DNA from: an uncultured Vampirovibrio sp.
GTDB lineage: Bacteria; Cyanobacteriota; Vampirovibrionia; Gastranaerophilales; Gastranaerophilaceae
NCBI GenBank assembly: GCA_910577515.1
Contig: CAJTLW010000003.1
Location: 124,001-188,000 of the forward strand
Length of the DNA: 64,000 nucleotides
Reading direction: 5' to 3'
In this document: positions 41,872 to 51,793 of the stretch, in pieces
Numbering within the stretch: position 1 is the first letter of the stretch
Layout of the letters: every line of letters begins with the position of its first letter
The notes under the pieces: generated by a model
The model's database searches: none
Told to the model about the DNA's origin: nothing
The model's input: only the letters and a program-made list of their open reading frames with translations
Translations under genes and position numbers: made by a program

Positions 41872-43647
41872 CTATAAAATGTTTGAAGATAGAATGAAAT
41901 GAACTCTGCATCCTGATGCATTTTCAGGCTTGTCGCCAATAGGAACACCAATATAAACGTTTCCTGATAAGTATTTTGTTAATTTCAAAATAACACCACC
42001 GCCGACACTCATAACGGTTTCTGCGCCATCGCCTGATTTAACATTGCCAAACCAGCCAAGGTCATAAAATCCTGCTAATCTGATACTGTCATCCACAAAG
42101 TGCAGTTTTTCAGGAAGCATCATTCTCAAGAATGGAACAGGAAATCTCACTTCGGCAGATGCTGTCATACCATAGTCTCCGATAAATGCGCTTTCTTCAT
42201 AACCTCTAACTGATGTCATACCGCCAATTGACATTTTTTCAGATGGCAAAAGCGCCCTGTTGGCCCATTGGCCGCCAACTTGCAAAATACCTGTTGACCT
42301 TAAAGGTAAGGCCTGTAATCTTGCTGCGTTTGCAAAAACTTTTACAGCATTGTTATTCGGAACTGATTTATCATGTTTGCTTGCGCCATACATATTATCT
42401 GTACCGCCCATTCCGGGAATACCAACGCCTGTGCCTAAGCTTACAAATGTTTTACCGTAGAAATCATCCTTGATATTTGTTAAGTTGATTTTTGCAGTTC
42501 TTGATCTGTATTTATAGTCTAACATCGGCAATATATCAAATGTTGTTTTTGTATTTCTGATATCTAAACCAATGTCTCCGTATAATTTATAGTTGTCTGT
42601 TTTAACCAATCTTCTTGAAACTGAACCAAAGAAGTTGTGTGATTTTGATTCAATACCCATCCAATCCAATTCGCCATCAATTGAAGCACCTGAATAAGAA
42701 TATCCTAGGTTTAATTTTGCTTCTTTTGTCTTTGCGATAGGTACACTATAAAATACACCTTGACCGATTGAATGTCTTGCAAGAGTGGTGGTTGAATATA
42801 ATTGATCACCATGGCCTGTTAGGTTGTATGTTCCTGCAAAGAATATGGCCCTGTTTAAACCTGTGGTTGTAGTACCCATATCATCCCATCTGAAGTCAAA
42901 GTCGATAGGAAATCTGTCTGCAATGTTTAATTCTAAATCTGTAAATTCAGCACTTTCTTCGTTATCTGTTAAGGCAACCTGCCCTTTCATATATCCTGTG
43001 GCATTAATTTCTCTTAAAGATTCTTGAATATCACGAACGTTTAAAAGTTTGCCTTCTTCGATATATTTATCTGTTAAATAGGCATTTTTAAGATATTTAT
43101 CTTTTTCCCATCTGTTGCCAGATACTTTTATGTTGCCGTATTTACCTTCCATAATCATAATATGGATGTTGCCGTCCTGCACTTTTTGCGGCGGAAGATA
43201 AGCTATGGTTGAAATGTAACCTCTTTGTTGGTAATAATCGGTTACCATATTTGCCATACCAATAACATCGGCTAATGTTACCTGTTCGCCAATTTTTTCA
43301 CAAATCAGATTCATTAGCTCTTCTTCGGTAAAAGCAGTATAGCCTTCAAATTTAATAGAGTTTAATTTGAAGGTAACCTCTTTATTTGGCAGCTTATCAA
43401 CTTCCTGCTGCATATCTTTTTTCATTTCTATGGACTCATCGCCCTTATGTTCCCTGCTTCTTTCTTCGCGGGCTTTCATTTCGTATTCTTTAAATTGACG
43501 AATATTTGCCTGGTCAATAATACCGGAGTCAAAATGCCCCATCGGAGAATTAAGATTTGTTGAAGCATCTGCAAAGCAGGCATTTGTTGTAGCAAACATA
43601 CATAACGCCATCAAGGGAACGTATGTTCTAAAAATTTTATTTCTCAC
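41872..43647 (-). CDS. Two-partner secretion outer-membrane transporter (TpsB, ShlB/FhaC family)
   Basis: 591 residues from GTG 43647 (AAGGA ten bases upstream, clean signal peptide to about NACFA); an upstream TTG at 43668 is an alternative. After the signal come a helix, a POTRA pair (VTFKLNSIKFEGYTAFTEEEL, HIMIMEGKYGNIKVSGNRW) and a 16-strand barrel with the Omp85/TpsB motif SVRGYEES. It should export the divergent TpsA. The last residue is Leu, not the usual aromatic. Homology is clear in POTRA and barrel, so the call is firm. Confidence 0.88.
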   Translation of the reverse strand: MRNKIFRTYVPLMALCMFATTNACFADASTNLNSPMGHFDSGIIDQANIRQFKEYEMKAREERSREHKGDESIEMKKDMQQEVDKLPNKEVTFKLNSIKFEGYTAFTEEELMNLICEKIGEQVTLADVIGMANMVTDYYQQRGYISTIAYLPPQKVQDGNIHIMIMEGKYGNIKVSGNRWEKDKYLKNAYLTDKYIEEGKLLNVRDIQESLREINATGYMKGQVALTDNEESAEFTDLELNIADRFPIDFDFRWDDMGTTTTGLNRAIFFAGTYNLTGHGDQLYSTTTLARHSIGQGVFYSVPIAKTKEAKLNLGYSYSGASIDGELDWMGIESKSHNFFGSVSRRLVKTDNYKLYGDIGLDIRNTKTTFDILPMLDYKYRSRTAKINLTNIKDDFYGKTFVSLGTGVGIPGMGGTDNMYGASKHDKSVPNNNAVKVFANAARLQALPLRSTGILQVGGQWANRALLPSEKMSIGGMTSVRGYEESAFIGDYGMTASAEVRFPVPFLRMMLPEKLHFVDDSIRLAGFYDLGWFGNVKSGDGAETVMSVGGGVILKLTKYLSGNVYIGVPIGDKPENASGCRVHFILSSNIL

Positions 43648-43915
43648 TTTCTTACTTGTCCTTTTCAATGAAAATTTACACTATCGAAGTACTACCTTTA
43701 ATAATAAAGGAATACCAATAAGACGGCAATAAACTATTTTAATGATTTTTTTTACCTTTTTTATAAAAAACAAAAGATATTTTATTGTGTTAATAGAATA
43801 TTTAAAACATTTTCAAAAATCAACATGCTCCAAAATGAAAAAATGTTAATTTATGTAAATTTTTTTCTACCCATTTAATACTTTAATTCCATTTATTTTT
43901 CTATTATTATCTATA

Positions 43916-43951
43916 TGTTAAGTATTGCAAAGATTTTTGTTAAGTATGCAA
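43916..43951 (+). promoter_or_regulatory. Direct repeats upstream of the tpsA promoter
   Basis: TGTTAAGTATTGCAA (43916-43930) and TGTTAAGTATGCAA (43938-43951) start 22 bp apart, two helical turns. They end 24 bases before the predicted -10 box, so they cover about -72 to -37 and the -35 region, the place for an activator or repressor. Confidence 0.5.
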
Positions 43952-43975
43952 TTTTCTTTATTCAGTGGTTTTTAT

Positions 43976-43981
43976 TATAAT
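43976..43981 (+). promoter_or_regulatory. Predicted -10 box of tpsA
   Basis: TATAAT at 43976-43981 in the 433-bp divergent region, giving a predicted start near 43988 and a leader of about 93 bases. No good -35 is present. The rest of 43648-44080 is AT-rich without a supported gene. Confidence 0.5.
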
Positions 43982-44080
43982 ATAGACAAACTATAACCTA
44001 TTTAATGAGCAAATTAACAACTTTTATCTTTGAAAGAAAATATTAAGAGTATGTGTATATATTAAGGAAAGGCAAAATAA

Positions 44081-47000
44081 ATGAGATCTTTAAACAAAAA
44101 AATCAAATCTTTGTTTTTATTGATAAGCTTTGCTGCTTATATGCCGATTTCAATCGCTCCATCATTTGCTATTGCTGACAATACAGCTCCTGTTATTAAG
44201 GATTCAATCAATGGCGGCGATATCGGCTTTAATGGTAGCATTAGTGTAGGCGGCAAAGATTATAATAACTTTGAAGTTAACTTAAAAGAAAATTTGGGCA
44301 AAGGCGGCGTTGCTTTATTTGACTGGGGTTCATTCGATGTTGGTAAAAATGTTGCTGTAAACTGGATATTCAATGCTGGCGGCCAAAAAGCTATCAATAG
44401 AGTATTGAACACAGGCAAAGCTTCTCAAATCTTCGGTGCTTTAACAAGCTCTTGCGGTGTTACTGGTTGTAACTACGACAGAAAAAGCAGTGTTATCTTG
44501 ATTAACCCGAATGGTATTATGTTTGGTCAAGGTTCACAAGTTAACTTAAATTCTTTCACTGCTTCAACAAGAGATATTAAAGGTTTAACTGATCTTAAAG
44601 ACCAACTTTTTAATGATGTAACAGTTGGTGGCAACAGACCAAATCATATAGCAAGTGCGGCTTTAACAGCTAAATTTGGCGGCGCTCAACCTATTATCTT
44701 TGATAAATCTGTTATCGATTCTAAAGGTGATGGTGTAATTTCTTTAGATGGCGCTAAATTTAACGTTGAAGGTTTCCAAAACGGTGAACCTAAAACAACA
44801 GCAATGTCTGTTGCTTTAATCGGTGATAAAATCAATATTAAAAATTCTGAAATTCAAACTTATGAAAACCCTAATACAAACGGAAACTTTGGAACAGGAT
44901 ATTCAAGATCAGGTGTTAAATTAATCACAGCTGATGGTGTTCAATTCCAATATGATGCAAACTGGGGAAATATTTCAGAAGCTGTTGGCGGTCAAAACGC
45001 TGTAAAAATTTCAGATAACAACACAAGTGTTGCAGGTAAAGATTACGGCATTTCAATTGATAATTCACAAATCTATTCAGGTTCAGTTTACGTTGATAAC
45101 AAATATGAAAAAGGAAATGTTAACTTAAATAAAACAACCCTTTGGGGACGTAAACTACAAAATGGTTCATCAGGTGAAATTGCAGTTAAAAGTGATGGCA
45201 ATATTAACATTGTAAATTCACGTTTAGAAACAATGAACCTTGGCAACAAACCAACCGATGCTTCTAACCCGACTAAAACTGCAAACTATGGTGGTATTAC
45301 GGTAAAAGCTAAGAAAAATGTTACAATTGACAATTCAAGAATAGCTTCTGCTCCTTCTGATTTAAACGATAATTTAGCTATCGGCGAAGCTGGCAAATCA
45401 GGTAATATCTTAATTAAAGCTGAAAACGGCGACGTTACTATTAAAAAATCAAAAGAAGCTGTAGCTGCAGGCAATAACCAAGTTGGAAAATTACCTATCG
45501 ATATCGTATCTTACGGTGATTTAAGACTTGAATCAGACTATGGTGTAGTTAAAACAGAATTAACAGGTACAAATACACAATTAGCTGCAAAACACAACCT
45601 AAGCATTGGTGCTAAAAATATTGAATTAAACGGTGGTGCTTATGGCTCTCAAAAAGGCAATGTTACAATTAATGCAGGCACACTTGTTAAAAATGAAAAC
45701 ACCGGCTTAATGGATATCCTTGGCGGCGGTATTAAAATTAACGATGCTGCAATTCAAGCTTCAAGAGGCGAACTTGCAATCCAAGGTTTAGAAACAACAA
45801 TTGCAAACACAGCTTTAGATTACAATACATTAAAATTATATAATGACTACTATGTACAAAATAACTTAAACCACGATGTATTGATTAAAGACGGCACAAC
45901 TTTCTACGATAGACAAGTTGAAAGCGGTGCAAAAGATACATTGGTTATTGAAACTACAGGTCAATTAATTTTAGACCATAACAAACTTCAAAAAGCTGAT
46001 TTTGATAATACAAGACCTCAATGGGTTGCAAATCCTACAGATCAAACAGCTAATGTAAAATTAGTTTCTAAAAACAGCCAAGTTTCAATCAGAAACAATT
46101 CAGATGTTAAAGTTGGCGGCAACATCGAATTAAATGGTAAAACAAACGCTAACGTTTCAACTTCAGATGTAACTTCTAAAAATGGAAATATCAAATTAGT
46201 TGGCGGAACCAAAGTTACAATCGGTAATGCAATCGACCAAATCGAAGGCGACACCAATGTAATTACTAAAAAAGGTTCAAACCTCGTTGCTAAAAACGGA
46301 AACATTGAATTAATCGCTAAAGGTGATGTGAAAGACCCGATGGCTGCTCAAGATATCAGAGGTATCACCGTTCTTCACTCAAACTTAGATGCTAAAAACA
46401 ACACTTTAATTGCAAACAATGGTGATATATCAGTTCAAACATCAAACATTAAAGCAACAAATAACAATACATTAACAGCTGATAACGGCAGAGTTGGTAT
46501 TCAAAATCACATCGAAAAAGACGGAACAGTTTGCGCAGGTTCAAACGTAACTGCAGGAAACGAATCAAATATCACAGCAAGCGATGACGTTATCATCACA
46601 AAATCTACAGTTAAATCAACAAATAACAATACAATCACATCTAAAAACGGTAAAGTGACAGTTAAAGGCAAAAATGCTTTAGTTCAATCAACTGCAAAAG
46701 ATATAACAATCAACCAAGCAAAAACAGCTAACACAGATGTTGATTTCGACCAAGTTCACGGCATCAATGCAGCAGGCAATATCTACCTAAATGTTAAAGG
46801 CGATGGCCAAAATATCAACAGCGACGGCACAGTTGGTTCATTCTCAGCAGGTAAAAGATTAGTTCTAAACGCTAAAAATGACATCAACCTTAACAAACAA
46901 GGCGCTTGGTCAATTACTAGAACTGACTTTATCGCAGGAAACAATACAAATATCACATCAGCTGAAGGTGCAGTTACATTAAATGACACAACCTTCAATG

Positions 47001-47869
47001 CAAACAATAACAAAATTACTGCTAAAGGCGATGTTACTATCAACAACAATATGACAATCAACAAAGGCAGAACAACAATCAAATCAAACGGTAATGTTAA
47101 AACAAATGCAGCAAACGGTGTAATTGAAACAAATGGTAATAAGTTAATCGTAAATGCTGACAAAAACATCGACATCGCTTTCACAGGTGTGAACAACAAA
47201 AATGCCGGTCTTGAAATCAACTCTGATGTTAACACTTCAAACAGTGCAGTTCAAGCAAACAAAGGCAACAGCGCACTTGATGGCAGAAATGTTAAATTAA
47301 ATGCAAAAGATGGTACATTATCAATCGCAAAAATTAAAGCTGACGAATTAACAATTGTAGACCCTGAAAACACTAAATTAATTGCAGCTACAGATAATAA
47401 ACCAAACGCAGCTATGGATAACATCGGTCCTAACGATGCAATTGCAAACCAAGGTACAGCTTACATTGAAATCAGAAAACTAGGCGGCTGGAATATGGAT
47501 ACAGACGTTGATAATATCGAAAGTCTTCCAGGCTTCTACAGTGAAAGCTATGACAGAGCTAACGATGGCAGAACTCAAAGACACTGGTTACAATTCGGTG
47601 AAAATGACAACATCCTTCTTGTATACCAAAGAGCAACTGAAAATTGCGACCCAACTCCAAACCCTGGTGATAATGGCGCTTCTATGAACTACTACGACGG
47701 TCTTAAAGAATCATCAGTTGTTAGATTACCAAGACACGAAGAAGGCGTAAGCGCAGTAGCTCCTGTATTAAACGAAATCACTGACCCAACAGCAAACGTA
47801 ATTATGGCAGCTGCAAAAATAACACTTGATGAAGAAGATGAAAATGATGATGAATCAGATGCTTTCTAA
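44081..47869 (+). CDS. Two-partner secretion exoprotein (TpsA, filamentous hemagglutinin-like)
   Basis: 1262 residues. A signal peptide (about 1-31, ending SFAIA) precedes the TPS/haemagglutination domain: GDIGFNGSISVGG, WGSFDVGKNVAVNW, INRVLNTG, SVILINPNGIMFGQGSQV and FTASTRDI. Then a long right-handed beta helix of short Asn/Thr/Lys-rich turns (NGNIKLV, TNNNTLTADNG, TNNNTITSKNG) runs to about 1110. The C-terminus is a distinct soluble part (GGWNMDTDVDNI) ending in an acid run (DEEDENDDESDAF). It is likely a surface adhesin or fibre secreted by the divergent TpsB. It has AAGGAAAGG before the ATG and its own terminator. Confidence 0.92.
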   Translation: MRSLNKKIKSLFLLISFAAYMPISIAPSFAIADNTAPVIKDSINGGDIGFNGSISVGGKDYNNFEVNLKENLGKGGVALFDWGSFDVGKNVAVNWIFNAGGQKAINRVLNTGKASQIFGALTSSCGVTGCNYDRKSSVILINPNGIMFGQGSQVNLNSFTASTRDIKGLTDLKDQLFNDVTVGGNRPNHIASAALTAKFGGAQPIIFDKSVIDSKGDGVISLDGAKFNVEGFQNGEPKTTAMSVALIGDKINIKNSEIQTYENPNTNGNFGTGYSRSGVKLITADGVQFQYDANWGNISEAVGGQNAVKISDNNTSVAGKDYGISIDNSQIYSGSVYVDNKYEKGNVNLNKTTLWGRKLQNGSSGEIAVKSDGNINIVNSRLETMNLGNKPTDASNPTKTANYGGITVKAKKNVTIDNSRIASAPSDLNDNLAIGEAGKSGNILIKAENGDVTIKKSKEAVAAGNNQVGKLPIDIVSYGDLRLESDYGVVKTELTGTNTQLAAKHNLSIGAKNIELNGGAYGSQKGNVTINAGTLVKNENTGLMDILGGGIKINDAAIQASRGELAIQGLETTIANTALDYNTLKLYNDYYVQNNLNHDVLIKDGTTFYDRQVESGAKDTLVIETTGQLILDHNKLQKADFDNTRPQWVANPTDQTANVKLVSKNSQVSIRNNSDVKVGGNIELNGKTNANVSTSDVTSKNGNIKLVGGTKVTIGNAIDQIEGDTNVITKKGSNLVAKNGNIELIAKGDVKDPMAAQDIRGITVLHSNLDAKNNTLIANNGDISVQTSNIKATNNNTLTADNGRVGIQNHIEKDGTVCAGSNVTAGNESNITASDDVIITKSTVKSTNNNTITSKNGKVTVKGKNALVQSTAKDITINQAKTANTDVDFDQVHGINAAGNIYLNVKGDGQNINSDGTVGSFSAGKRLVLNAKNDINLNKQGAWSITRTDFIAGNNTNITSAEGAVTLNDTTFNANNNKITAKGDVTINNNMTINKGRTTIKSNGNVKTNAANGVIETNGNKLIVNADKNIDIAFTGVNNKNAGLEINSDVNTSNSAVQANKGNSALDGRNVKLNAKDGTLSIAKIKADELTIVDPENTKLIAATDNKPNAAMDNIGPNDAIANQGTAYIEIRKLGGWNMDTDVDNIESLPGFYSESYDRANDGRTQRHWLQFGENDNILLVYQRATENCDPTPNPGDNGASMNYYDGLKESSVVRLPRHEEGVSAVAPVLNEITDPTANVIMAAAKITLDEEDENDDESDAF

Positions 47870-47893
47870 TCAATAAAGTTAAATAAAGTATAA

Positions 47894-47927
47894 AAACACC
47901 CGCTTTAACAAAAGACGGGTGTTTTTT
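47894..47927 (+). terminator. Terminator of tpsA
   Basis: AAACACCCG (47894-47902) pairs with CGGGTGTTT (47916-47924), followed by T residues. Confidence 0.9.
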
Positions 47928-48012
47928 ATTGCCCAAATTGTCTTATAGTATGTTGTATTAATTTAACATTTTGTATAATATTAAATTAATTAACAAACCG
48001 GTGAGGAATTTG

Positions 48013-50070
48013 ATGAAGTTTAAATATTTTATAGTGTGTCTGTTGTTTGTATGGCTATTTTGCTTTGAACTTAATGCGGCGGATGCCAAGTGTGAAGATT
48101 CAAAAAGAGTAATTGCTGCTGCAAATGCTATTATAAAAACCCCTACCCAAAAAAATATTGATAAATATATTTCTATTATGAAAAAAAGAGTGTTATACCA
48201 CGGTATAAAACAGGATTATGAAGCACAAGCAGATGACATCAGAAGTATTCTGTATTTTTTAAGAAAAAATAAAAAATCTGAAGATTATATTAAATATTGT
48301 GAAAAATTAAATGCAACTTATGCAAAATTGGGTTTTAAAAACAACCAGAACAACCGTCTTGAAATTGCAAAAAATCTATATCTCGAAGATAAGTTTTTCG
48401 CTAGTGCTTATGAATTTTTAGAACTTGCTAATGAAGATTATTGCAAAGAAATCTGCTATGAGTTTTTGGGTGATATTTCCCAAAATTTCAACAACCCGGA
48501 TTCCGCCCTTGTTTTTTACAAGAAATCACTTGAAGTAGAACCTCTAAACTATTGTGTAACATATAAAATAGGCAAAATTTATAAAGATTTATGCAAAAAT
48601 GATGAAGCAAAAGAATATTTTGAAACTACAATAAATTTAACCGAAGACCCTGAGGTTTTAAGCTTTATAGTAAAAATTTATGAAAAAGAACTTAAAACAA
48701 ATAAAGGAGATGAAACATCCTATGAAATATTAGGGCTTGCATATCAAAAATTGAAAGAATATACAAAAACCTATGAATTGTTTAAAAAAGCCGTACTTTT
48801 AAAGCCTGATGATATTTTTCTTAAATATTATCTTGGAAATTTATTATTTGAGATGGGCGAATATACAGAAGCCATCAAAATTTACAATTCTATTATCTTA
48901 AATAATCCTTATGAAACACAAATTAGAATTGCCCGTGCAAAAAGCTTAAAAGCGCTAAAAAGGGCAAATGATGCAATGAAAGATTATCAGGTAGTTTTAG
49001 CTCTATATCCGGATTCAAAACAGGCTCAGCTTGGCATGTTTAAGTTGTTTAGCGGAAAAAAACGCGCAGAAGATATTGTAAAACTATTCTATCCTTTAAA
49101 TAAAGCTTTTGTGCCAACTGCTGATTTTTATAATAATCTTGCAAAAACCCTCTATTCAAACGGCATGGTATCTGATGCAATTAATTTGTATAAGGCTTCA
49201 ATTAAATTAAACCCTAAAAAAGAAGCTGCTTATATAAGCCTGTATAAGCTTTATGAGCTTGAAGGGCAAACGGCTGGTGCTTATGAATTAGCGCTTGATG
49301 CCCATAAAATTTTTCCAAACAGCATGCAGATTAAAAATATGTATCAATACAGCAATAAAAATATAGCATCACAAAAGAATTTGCTCGCCCTTTCGTATAT
49401 GTCAAACAGGGAATATACTAAGGCAATTAAAATTTACAACCAGATTGCCCCAAAAACAGCCTCTGTATATGAATCTATCTCAAATTGTTATAAGGCACAA
49501 AAAAACTACAAAGCAGCAATTGAAGCACTTAATGAAGCCATAAAACTTGATGCGGCAAATTCAGACCTTTACTATGGCATTGCTCTTTTATATCTTGATT
49601 TAAATTCTAAAAAAACAGCGCAAAGCTATTTAGAAAAGGCAATTGGGCTGGATAGAAGAAATTTAAAAGCAAGAAAACTTTTAAGCTATCTGACACAGTC
49701 TGAAATAGACAATAAGCTTGATAAAGCCTATGAACTTTATAAAAAGCATGACTACAAAAATACACTTACAGAATTAAATAAAGCAGAAAAATTGTATCCA
49801 AACAATCCTGAAGTATATTATTATAAAGCTTTAACCTATAAATCATTAAACGATAGCACAAATGCTTTTAAAAATTTTACAAAAACTCTTGAGCTTGACC
49901 GTTCCTACTATGTTTCCCATTTTTATATGGCTGAAATTTTAGAAAAACAGGGAAAAGAAAAACGGGCGCTTGAAGAATATGAAAGATTTCTTGGGGCGGA
50001 TGTGCAGGATGAAGCCATGATGAAGAAGGCTCAGGATAAAGTTATAAAACTTGGTCAAAAATATTATTAA
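48013..50070 (+). CDS. Long secreted tetratricopeptide-repeat protein
   Basis: 685 residues from ATG 48013 (GAGG upstream). Signal peptide MKFKYFIVCLLFVWLFCFELNA, then about 12-14 TPRs across the mature protein, for example NPDSALVFYKKSLEVEPLN, EMGEYTEAIKIYNSIILNNP and NYKAAIEALNEAIKLDAANS. Probably a periplasmic or surface scaffold. Being 28 bp before kdsB it may belong to envelope assembly, but its partner is unknown. Confidence 0.85.
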   Translation: MKFKYFIVCLLFVWLFCFELNAADAKCEDSKRVIAAANAIIKTPTQKNIDKYISIMKKRVLYHGIKQDYEAQADDIRSILYFLRKNKKSEDYIKYCEKLNATYAKLGFKNNQNNRLEIAKNLYLEDKFFASAYEFLELANEDYCKEICYEFLGDISQNFNNPDSALVFYKKSLEVEPLNYCVTYKIGKIYKDLCKNDEAKEYFETTINLTEDPEVLSFIVKIYEKELKTNKGDETSYEILGLAYQKLKEYTKTYELFKKAVLLKPDDIFLKYYLGNLLFEMGEYTEAIKIYNSIILNNPYETQIRIARAKSLKALKRANDAMKDYQVVLALYPDSKQAQLGMFKLFSGKKRAEDIVKLFYPLNKAFVPTADFYNNLAKTLYSNGMVSDAINLYKASIKLNPKKEAAYISLYKLYELEGQTAGAYELALDAHKIFPNSMQIKNMYQYSNKNIASQKNLLALSYMSNREYTKAIKIYNQIAPKTASVYESISNCYKAQKNYKAAIEALNEAIKLDAANSDLYYGIALLYLDLNSKKTAQSYLEKAIGLDRRNLKARKLLSYLTQSEIDNKLDKAYELYKKHDYKNTLTELNKAEKLYPNNPEVYYYKALTYKSLNDSTNAFKNFTKTLELDRSYYVSHFYMAEILEKQGKEKRALEEYERFLGADVQDEAMMKKAQDKVIKLGQKYY

Positions 50071-50097
50071 TAAAATAAAAAGAAGGCTTTAAAGATT

Positions 50098-50841
50098 ATG
50101 GAAAATACGGAAAAGATTAAAAAAACGGCGATAATTATTCCTGCAAGGTTGAATTCTTCAAGATTAAAAAATAAGCTGCTCCTCTGCGCTAAGAACAAAC
50201 CTGTTATTCAATGGGTATATGAAGTGGCAAAAGAATCAAAACTTGCTTTAAATGTTATTGTGGCAGCGGATAGTGAAGAAATTTATGATGTTGTAAAAAG
50301 TTTTGGCGGCAATGTCGAAATGACATCAAATGAACATAAATCAGGTTCTGATAGAATTGCTGAAGTTGTAAAAAGACACCCTGAAATTGAATATATTTTA
50401 AACCTGCAAGGGGATGAACCGCAAATGGATTCAACGGTCATAGATTCGTTAATAGATGCGCTTCATAATTCAACAGCAGATATTTCTACTTTATTAAGAA
50501 AAATTACAAATAAAGAGCAAATAGAAAATCCCAATTGTGTAAAATGTGTATTTAATAAAGAAAATTATGCCCTTTATTTTTCAAGACACCCGATTCCATA
50601 TCCAAGAAATGCAGAAGAAGCTGAATATTATGCTCACATTGGTATGTATGCCTATAAAAGGGAAAGTCTTTTAAAGATGACGTCTTTACCTATGGCAATG
50701 ATAGAAAAAACCGAATCTTTGGAACAATTAAGAGCTTTATATAATGGCATGACAATTAAAACCATTCTTACAAACTTAAATCCTGTAGGTATAGATACCA
50801 TACAGGATTTTGAAAAGTTTAAAAATATTGTAGAAGGTTAA
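50098..50841 (+). CDS. kdsB: 3-deoxy-manno-octulosonate cytidylyltransferase
   Basis: 247 residues. The nucleotidyltransferase P-loop-like opening IIIPARLNSSRLKNKLL, then HKSGSDRIAEVV, NLQGDEPQMD, RHPIPYPR and HIGMYAYKRE match KdsB. It activates KDO as CMP-KDO for LPS inner core, a strong sign of an outer membrane. No other kds gene is present here. Confidence 0.96.
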   Translation: MENTEKIKKTAIIIPARLNSSRLKNKLLLCAKNKPVIQWVYEVAKESKLALNVIVAADSEEIYDVVKSFGGNVEMTSNEHKSGSDRIAEVVKRHPEIEYILNLQGDEPQMDSTVIDSLIDALHNSTADISTLLRKITNKEQIENPNCVKCVFNKENYALYFSRHPIPYPRNAEEAEYYAHIGMYAYKRESLLKMTSLPMAMIEKTESLEQLRALYNGMTIKTILTNLNPVGIDTIQDFEKFKNIVEG

Positions 50842-50872
50842 TTCATACAATATTAATGAATTATGTAATTTA

Positions 50873-51151
50873 TTAATTAGTTCCGGATTGTGTATCCAAA
50901 TCGCATGTACCGGCCTCTTCCGTTGTGCCGGGTGTCCAAGTACCGCCAAAAGATTCACAAGCTTTCTTTTGAACATCATCTGCACCTGTGTTTATTGTTT
51001 CAGCAGATTGTTTTAAAGTATTTGACATGTTCTGCCCCAATAATTGCAGAGCAACAACGGCAATAACTGTTACCATAGCCAAAATTAAAGCATATTCAAT
51101 CAAGCTCTGCGCTTTGGATTTTTTATTATTAAGTTTTGCGTTCAATTTCAT
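50873..51151 (-). CDS. Flp-type (class III) pilin or pilin-like protein
   Basis: 92 residues from ATG 51151 (AGAGG upstream). Basic leader, then SKAQSLIEYALILAMVTVIAVVALQLLG: with Gln15 as +1, Glu19-Tyr20 sit at +5/+6, the Flp signature, with Ala instead of Gly at -1. The C-terminal part has two Cys (ACESFGG, GTCDLD), perhaps a disulfide. It probably forms a thin Tad/Flp-type pilus or a pseudopilin; no tad genes are nearby. Confidence 0.8.
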   Translation of the reverse strand: MKLNAKLNNKKSKAQSLIEYALILAMVTVIAVVALQLLGQNMSNTLKQSAETINTGADDVQKKACESFGGTWTPGTTEEAGTCDLDTQSGTN

Positions 51152-51248
51152 AAATTGCAACCTCTTACCTTCAATAATCAAATATTACTATACTTCTCAA
51201 TATAAGTAAATATTTTACGATTTTTTTACATTATAGAATGTAAAAAAA

Positions 51249-51270
51249 TGAGCCTCATTTTGAGGCTCAT
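51249..51270 (-). terminator. Terminator of rpsP
   Basis: ATGAGCCTCA (51249-51258) pairs perfectly with TGAGGCTCAT (51261-51270); on the minus strand a run of seven T follows. Confidence 0.92.
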
Positions 51271-51288
51271 AAAGTGTTCTTTTTAAAT

Positions 51289-51669
51289 TTATTCTGCTGC
51301 TGCCTCAGCAGCTTCTCCTTCAGGAGCTTCTTCTTTTGCTGCTTCAGCTGCTGCTTCTTGTTCTTTTTGTGCTTCTAGTTTAGCTTGGGCTTTTTTAGAT
51401 AGTTTTTGTGTTTGTTTTTTATTATAAACAAGAGCGCCGTTTTCATCACAATTTTTAATTAAATATGCAACCGTTTCTGTTGCTTGAGCGCCTTTTTTAA
51501 CCCAGTTTTCAGCACTTTCTTTATTTAATTTCATTTCTTTAGTTTTTGGATTGTAATACCCTAACTCTTCAATAGGCGCACCTTCTCTTTTTGAACGTGA
51601 ATCTATTACAACTATTCTGTATGTTGGGTTTTTCTTATATCCTAATCTTTTAAGTCTAATCTTAACCAC
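51289..51669 (-). CDS. rpsP: 30S ribosomal protein S16
   Basis: 126 residues. The first 80 are standard S16 (MVKIRLKRLGYKKNPTYRIVV, DSRSKREGAPIEELGYYNPK). The rest is an Ala/Glu-rich extension (KEQEAAAEAAKEEAPEGE) beyond the usual length, which occurs in some lineages. It lies downstream of ffh and the 164-residue gene, an order related to the common ffh-rpsP cluster. Confidence 0.97.
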   Translation of the reverse strand: MVKIRLKRLGYKKNPTYRIVVIDSRSKREGAPIEELGYYNPKTKEMKLNKESAENWVKKGAQATETVAYLIKNCDENGALVYNKKQTQKLSKKAQAKLEAQKEQEAAAEAAKEEAPEGEAAEAAAE

Positions 51670-51793
51670 TTTTGTTCGTCTTTCTTTTATTTGTTTGTAC
51701 TACGCTATCTATTTATCAACATAAAACCACAAAGATATTTTAAAATCAAGCGATTTGTCCTGCTTCGTAAATAATTTTTTAATAATTATTAAT

